Position numbers and translations under genes: made by a program. 8,038 bases of DNA from positions 1-8,038 of the forward strand of contig JAHFJQ010000047.1 of NCBI GenBank assembly GCA_023245755.1. The letters run 5' to 3'. The notes below the pieces were generated by a model, which saw nothing but the letters and a program-made list of their open reading frames with translations, searched no databases and was not told where the DNA came from. This DNA is from an archaeon (lineage in GTDB: Archaea; Nanobdellota; Nanobdellia; SCGC-AAA011-G17; GW2011-AR17). Below, piece after piece: positions 6,346 through 8,038 of this stretch (its first letter is position 1; each line of letters opens with the position of its first letter).

Positions 6346-7272
6346 GTGAATAAGAAACTCCAGTTTATGCTTGAAGGAATTATTGCAATAATAATTATTT
6401 GTTATTTGATAAGTAAACTAAACGTAGGAGAAATATTCACTATTCTTAAAGGAACAAATCTTTTTTGGCTAAGTATCGCAATTATACTATTTTTAATCAG
6501 TTTTCTTATCACAGTATATGGAGTAAAGATTCTTTTTGACACAATTAAACCATTACCCTTTTGGGAATGGGTAAAGTATTCGCTCTGTGGCTTCTCTCTA
6601 GGTTTAGTCTTTCCAGGGAGAGCTGGAGATCTTTCTATAGTCTATTTAATAAAAAAGAAAGGCTTTGACTATGGAGAAAGTATTGCTCTTACATTAGTAG
6701 ATAAATTATCCACATTAATTATTTTTGGTCTCATCGCAACAATAGGGGCATTCACTATACTTAAATCAAAGCAACTGTACTGGGGTCTAGCAATAGGTGC
6801 AGCATGTATTCTTTTAGGACTTTTTATTTTTACTACTTCAGGAAGAAGTTTTGTACGGAAAATCATTGGTAAATATGCAAATCATTTCAAGGGATTCAAC
6901 AAAGCATTTCAAAGACTCATAAACAGCCATAAAGAAAAACTCGCACTAAATCTTTTCATTACTCTTATTCGCCCAATCATTAATGGGATATTAACAGTCT
7001 GTATCTTCAAAGCTTTAGGAATAGAAGCACCGATATTTTTTGCAATTATTATTAGTACTATTACAATTATAATGAGTTTAGTCCCTATTACACCAAATGG
7101 TATTGGATTAAAAGAAGGAGTGGGAATTTATCTCTTCACACTCATAGGCATATCTCCAGAAGGAGCAGCAAGTATGTATGCACTAACTCTAGCAATCTAT
7201 CTCAGCTTAGGAGTTGTAGGAATGATAATTTACAGTATCCAACTCAAAAAAGAAACTCTTTTTTCAGCGTAA
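6346..7272 (+). CDS. flippase-like membrane protein, LPG-synthase TM region family
   Basis: This 308-aa protein has about eight hydrophobic segments. It resembles the lysylphosphatidylglycerol synthase transmembrane region/UPF0104 family, often annotated 'flippase-like domain' and in archaea as AglD-associated. Family marks are visible. FPGRAGDLSIVYLIKKKG (89-106) matches the conserved P-x-R-x-G-[DE] loop after helices 2-3. ALTLVDKLSTLIIF (114-127) corresponds to the V-[DE]-R/K segment. ITPNGIGLKEG (248-258) corresponds to the P-x-x-G-G-x-G-x-x-E loop, with Asn in place of the first Gly. No cytoplasmic catalytic domain is attached, so aminoacyl transfer to lipid is unlikely. Such stand-alone proteins are usually found with glycosyltransferases and are thought to help handle lipid-linked substrates, though biochemical proof is thin. 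It is divergent from the GT-C gene, sharing an 88-bp promoter region. Start is GTG, supported by the TATA box. Confidence 0.85.
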   Translation: MNKKLQFMLEGIIAIIIICYLISKLNVGEIFTILKGTNLFWLSIAIILFLISFLITVYGVKILFDTIKPLPFWEWVKYSLCGFSLGLVFPGRAGDLSIVYLIKKKGFDYGESIALTLVDKLSTLIIFGLIATIGAFTILKSKQLYWGLAIGAACILLGLFIFTTSGRSFVRKIIGKYANHFKGFNKAFQRLINSHKEKLALNLFITLIRPIINGILTVCIFKALGIEAPIFFAIIISTITIIMSLVPITPNGIGLKEGVGIYLFTLIGISPEGAASMYALTLAIYLSLGVVGMIIYSIQLKKETLFSA

Positions 7273-7277
7273 ATCTG

Positions 7278-7282
7278 TTTTT
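7278..7282 (+). terminator. T5 run after the flippase-like gene
   Basis: Five T residues follow the stop codon by 5 bases in the 55-bp convergent gap. This fits a minimal archaeal oligo-T terminator, but the run is short and the region is AT-rich anyway. Confidence 0.25.
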
Positions 7283-7327
7283 GCTAGAAATCAAAGTTTA
7301 GATAGCAGAAATAAAGAGAATTTTTAT

Positions 7328-8038
7328 CTAATATCCACCTTTCCGGTTTAACAAACGTACTTCAGCAAGAAACACCATCCCTCTCCAATATCGACGTAAA
7401 TCTTCCGTAGAATTAATACTCTTTAATTTAAGCATAAAATACTTTGGTCGCAAGTAAAATTTTCTATATGCCTTCTTTCGTAATTGAATGAGTTGTTCAG
7501 GACTCTCATAGTCTTTAGGTAAAAACACAAAATTCACATTCGTATGGCTAGCATGATCTCCTTCACCATAATAAGTGCCATATTTTCCACTCTTACACGC
7601 ATCATACATTTCTGTTCCTTCATAGGGTGTCGTTAAATTAAACTGCCCATAATCTAAATCCAAAGAGAGTGCAAAATCAATGGTTTTCTCTCCCATTTCA
7701 GGAGTTTCTAAAGGTAACCCTAAAATAAAGCTTCCACGCACTTCAATACCTGCATCATGCGCCCACTTTACTGCATTCTTCATCATTTCAAGGGTTTGGC
7801 CTTTCTTCATAAAGTTCAATAGTTCTTGATTCCCAGATTCTAATCCAAAGAAAACATTCCAGCATCCAGCTTTTGCCATTTTTTTCATTCGCTCAGGCTT
7901 AACATAATTAACTTTGCCATAACAGCTCCACACAATATCTATTTTTTGTGCAATAAGTGCATCACAGAATTCTTCAACCCAATCTCCACCCATAAGGAAT
8001 TCATCATCCCAAAAAGAAATTTCTTTAATACCATATTC
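7328..8038 (-). CDS. radical SAM enzyme, paralogue 3, C-terminal part (5' end outside window)
   Basis: The frame is open from the window edge to a TAG at 7328-7330, giving the last 236 residues. An internal ATG at 7991-7993 is not the start: the 15 codons before it (EYGIKEISFWDDEFL) align with the FWDD region of the other two paralogues. Visible marks are FWDD, KAGCWNVFFGLESGNQ (Cys at about residue 59 of the fragment), GSFILGLPLETPEMG and RKFYLRPKY. The cluster-binding cysteines and any B12-binding domain would lie upstream, outside the window; by homology both are expected. It differs from paralogues 1 and 2: GLPGET is GLPLET, and the WGTLDK segment is replaced by a longer stretch with GTYYGEGDHASHTNVN. 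It is the only gene here ending in TAG. It is probably an older or functionally diverged copy. Confidence 0.9.
   Translation of the reverse strand, partial: EYGIKEISFWDDEFLMGGDWVEEFCDALIAQKIDIVWSCYGKVNYVKPERMKKMAKAGCWNVFFGLESGNQELLNFMKKGQTLEMMKNAVKWAHDAGIEVRGSFILGLPLETPEMGEKTIDFALSLDLDYGQFNLTTPYEGTEMYDACKSGKYGTYYGEGDHASHTNVNFVFLPKDYESPEQLIQLRKKAYRKFYLRPKYFMLKLKSINSTEDLRRYWRGMVFLAEVRLLNRKGGY
7856..7879. repeat. 24-bp block identical in all three radical SAM genes (copy 3)
   Basis: Same block as at 1137-1160, within paralogue 3, although the rest of this gene has diverged more from the other two. Confidence 0.8.

Noticed and set aside
7283..7327. Inverted TAGATA/TATCTA pair in the gap after the flippase-like gene
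   Set aside because: Only 6 bp of pairing across a long loop in AT-rich DNA; too weak to call a terminator hairpin.
7328..7330. TAG stop as a possible pyrrolysine codon
   Set aside because: The protein ends shortly after the usual C-terminal RKFYLRP segment, as in the paralogues, so TAG is an ordinary stop.
1137..7879. Repeated 24-bp block as CRISPR or transposon repeat
   Set aside because: The three copies are kilobases apart and all lie in-frame in homologous codons of paralogous genes.
7991..7993. ATG as the start of the third radical SAM gene
   Set aside because: The 15 codons upstream encode EYGIKEISFWDDEFL, homologous to the other paralogues, so the gene continues beyond the window.

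Overview
The window looks archaeal. It is AT-rich, and six genes whose 5' ends are visible each have a strong TATA box centred about 24-29 bp before the start codon. That spacing puts transcription start at or within a few bases of the start codon, so the mRNAs are probably leaderless and no Shine-Dalgarno sequence is needed. TAA is used by nearly all genes. Gene content (B12-type radical SAM proteins, a GT-C glycosyltransferase, a flippase-like membrane protein, orphan proteins) would suit a poorly characterised archaeal lineage such as the DPANN/Woesearchaeota-type groups. That taxon is inference only, because no marker gene is present.

Layout: positions 1-87 probably hold the C-terminal tail of a plus-strand gene. 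Next come a small four-helix membrane protein (166-636, +), a B12-binding/radical SAM enzyme (633-2000, -), an unrecognised soluble 309-aa protein (2134-3063, +), and a second B12-binding/radical SAM enzyme (3067-4509, -). These are followed by a GT39/PMT-like membrane glycosyltransferase (4542-6257, -), a flippase-like membrane protein of the LPG-synthase transmembrane family (6346-7272, +), and a third radical SAM paralogue (7328 to beyond 8038, -, 5' end outside the window). No stretch over 300 bases lacks a gene. Genes alternate strands and are packed tightly: one convergent pair overlaps by 4 bp, another is 3 bp apart, and the single co-directional gap is 32 bp.

The central theme is a local family of at least three paralogous radical SAM enzymes of the cobalamin-binding type. 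They share long identical protein blocks and even 24-26 bp identical DNA blocks, which points to fairly recent duplication or gene conversion. They are interleaved with two membrane proteins of families that act on polyprenyl-linked sugars or lipids. A reasonable but unproven reading is a locus that modifies membrane lipids, lipid carriers or surface glycans: the radical SAM enzymes would carry out methylation or C-C chemistry, the GT-C enzyme would transfer sugars on the outer face, and the flippase-like protein would support substrate handling. The 309-aa orphan between two of the paralogues is the least explained gene. I see no rRNA, tRNA, CRISPR array, insertion sequence or origin.
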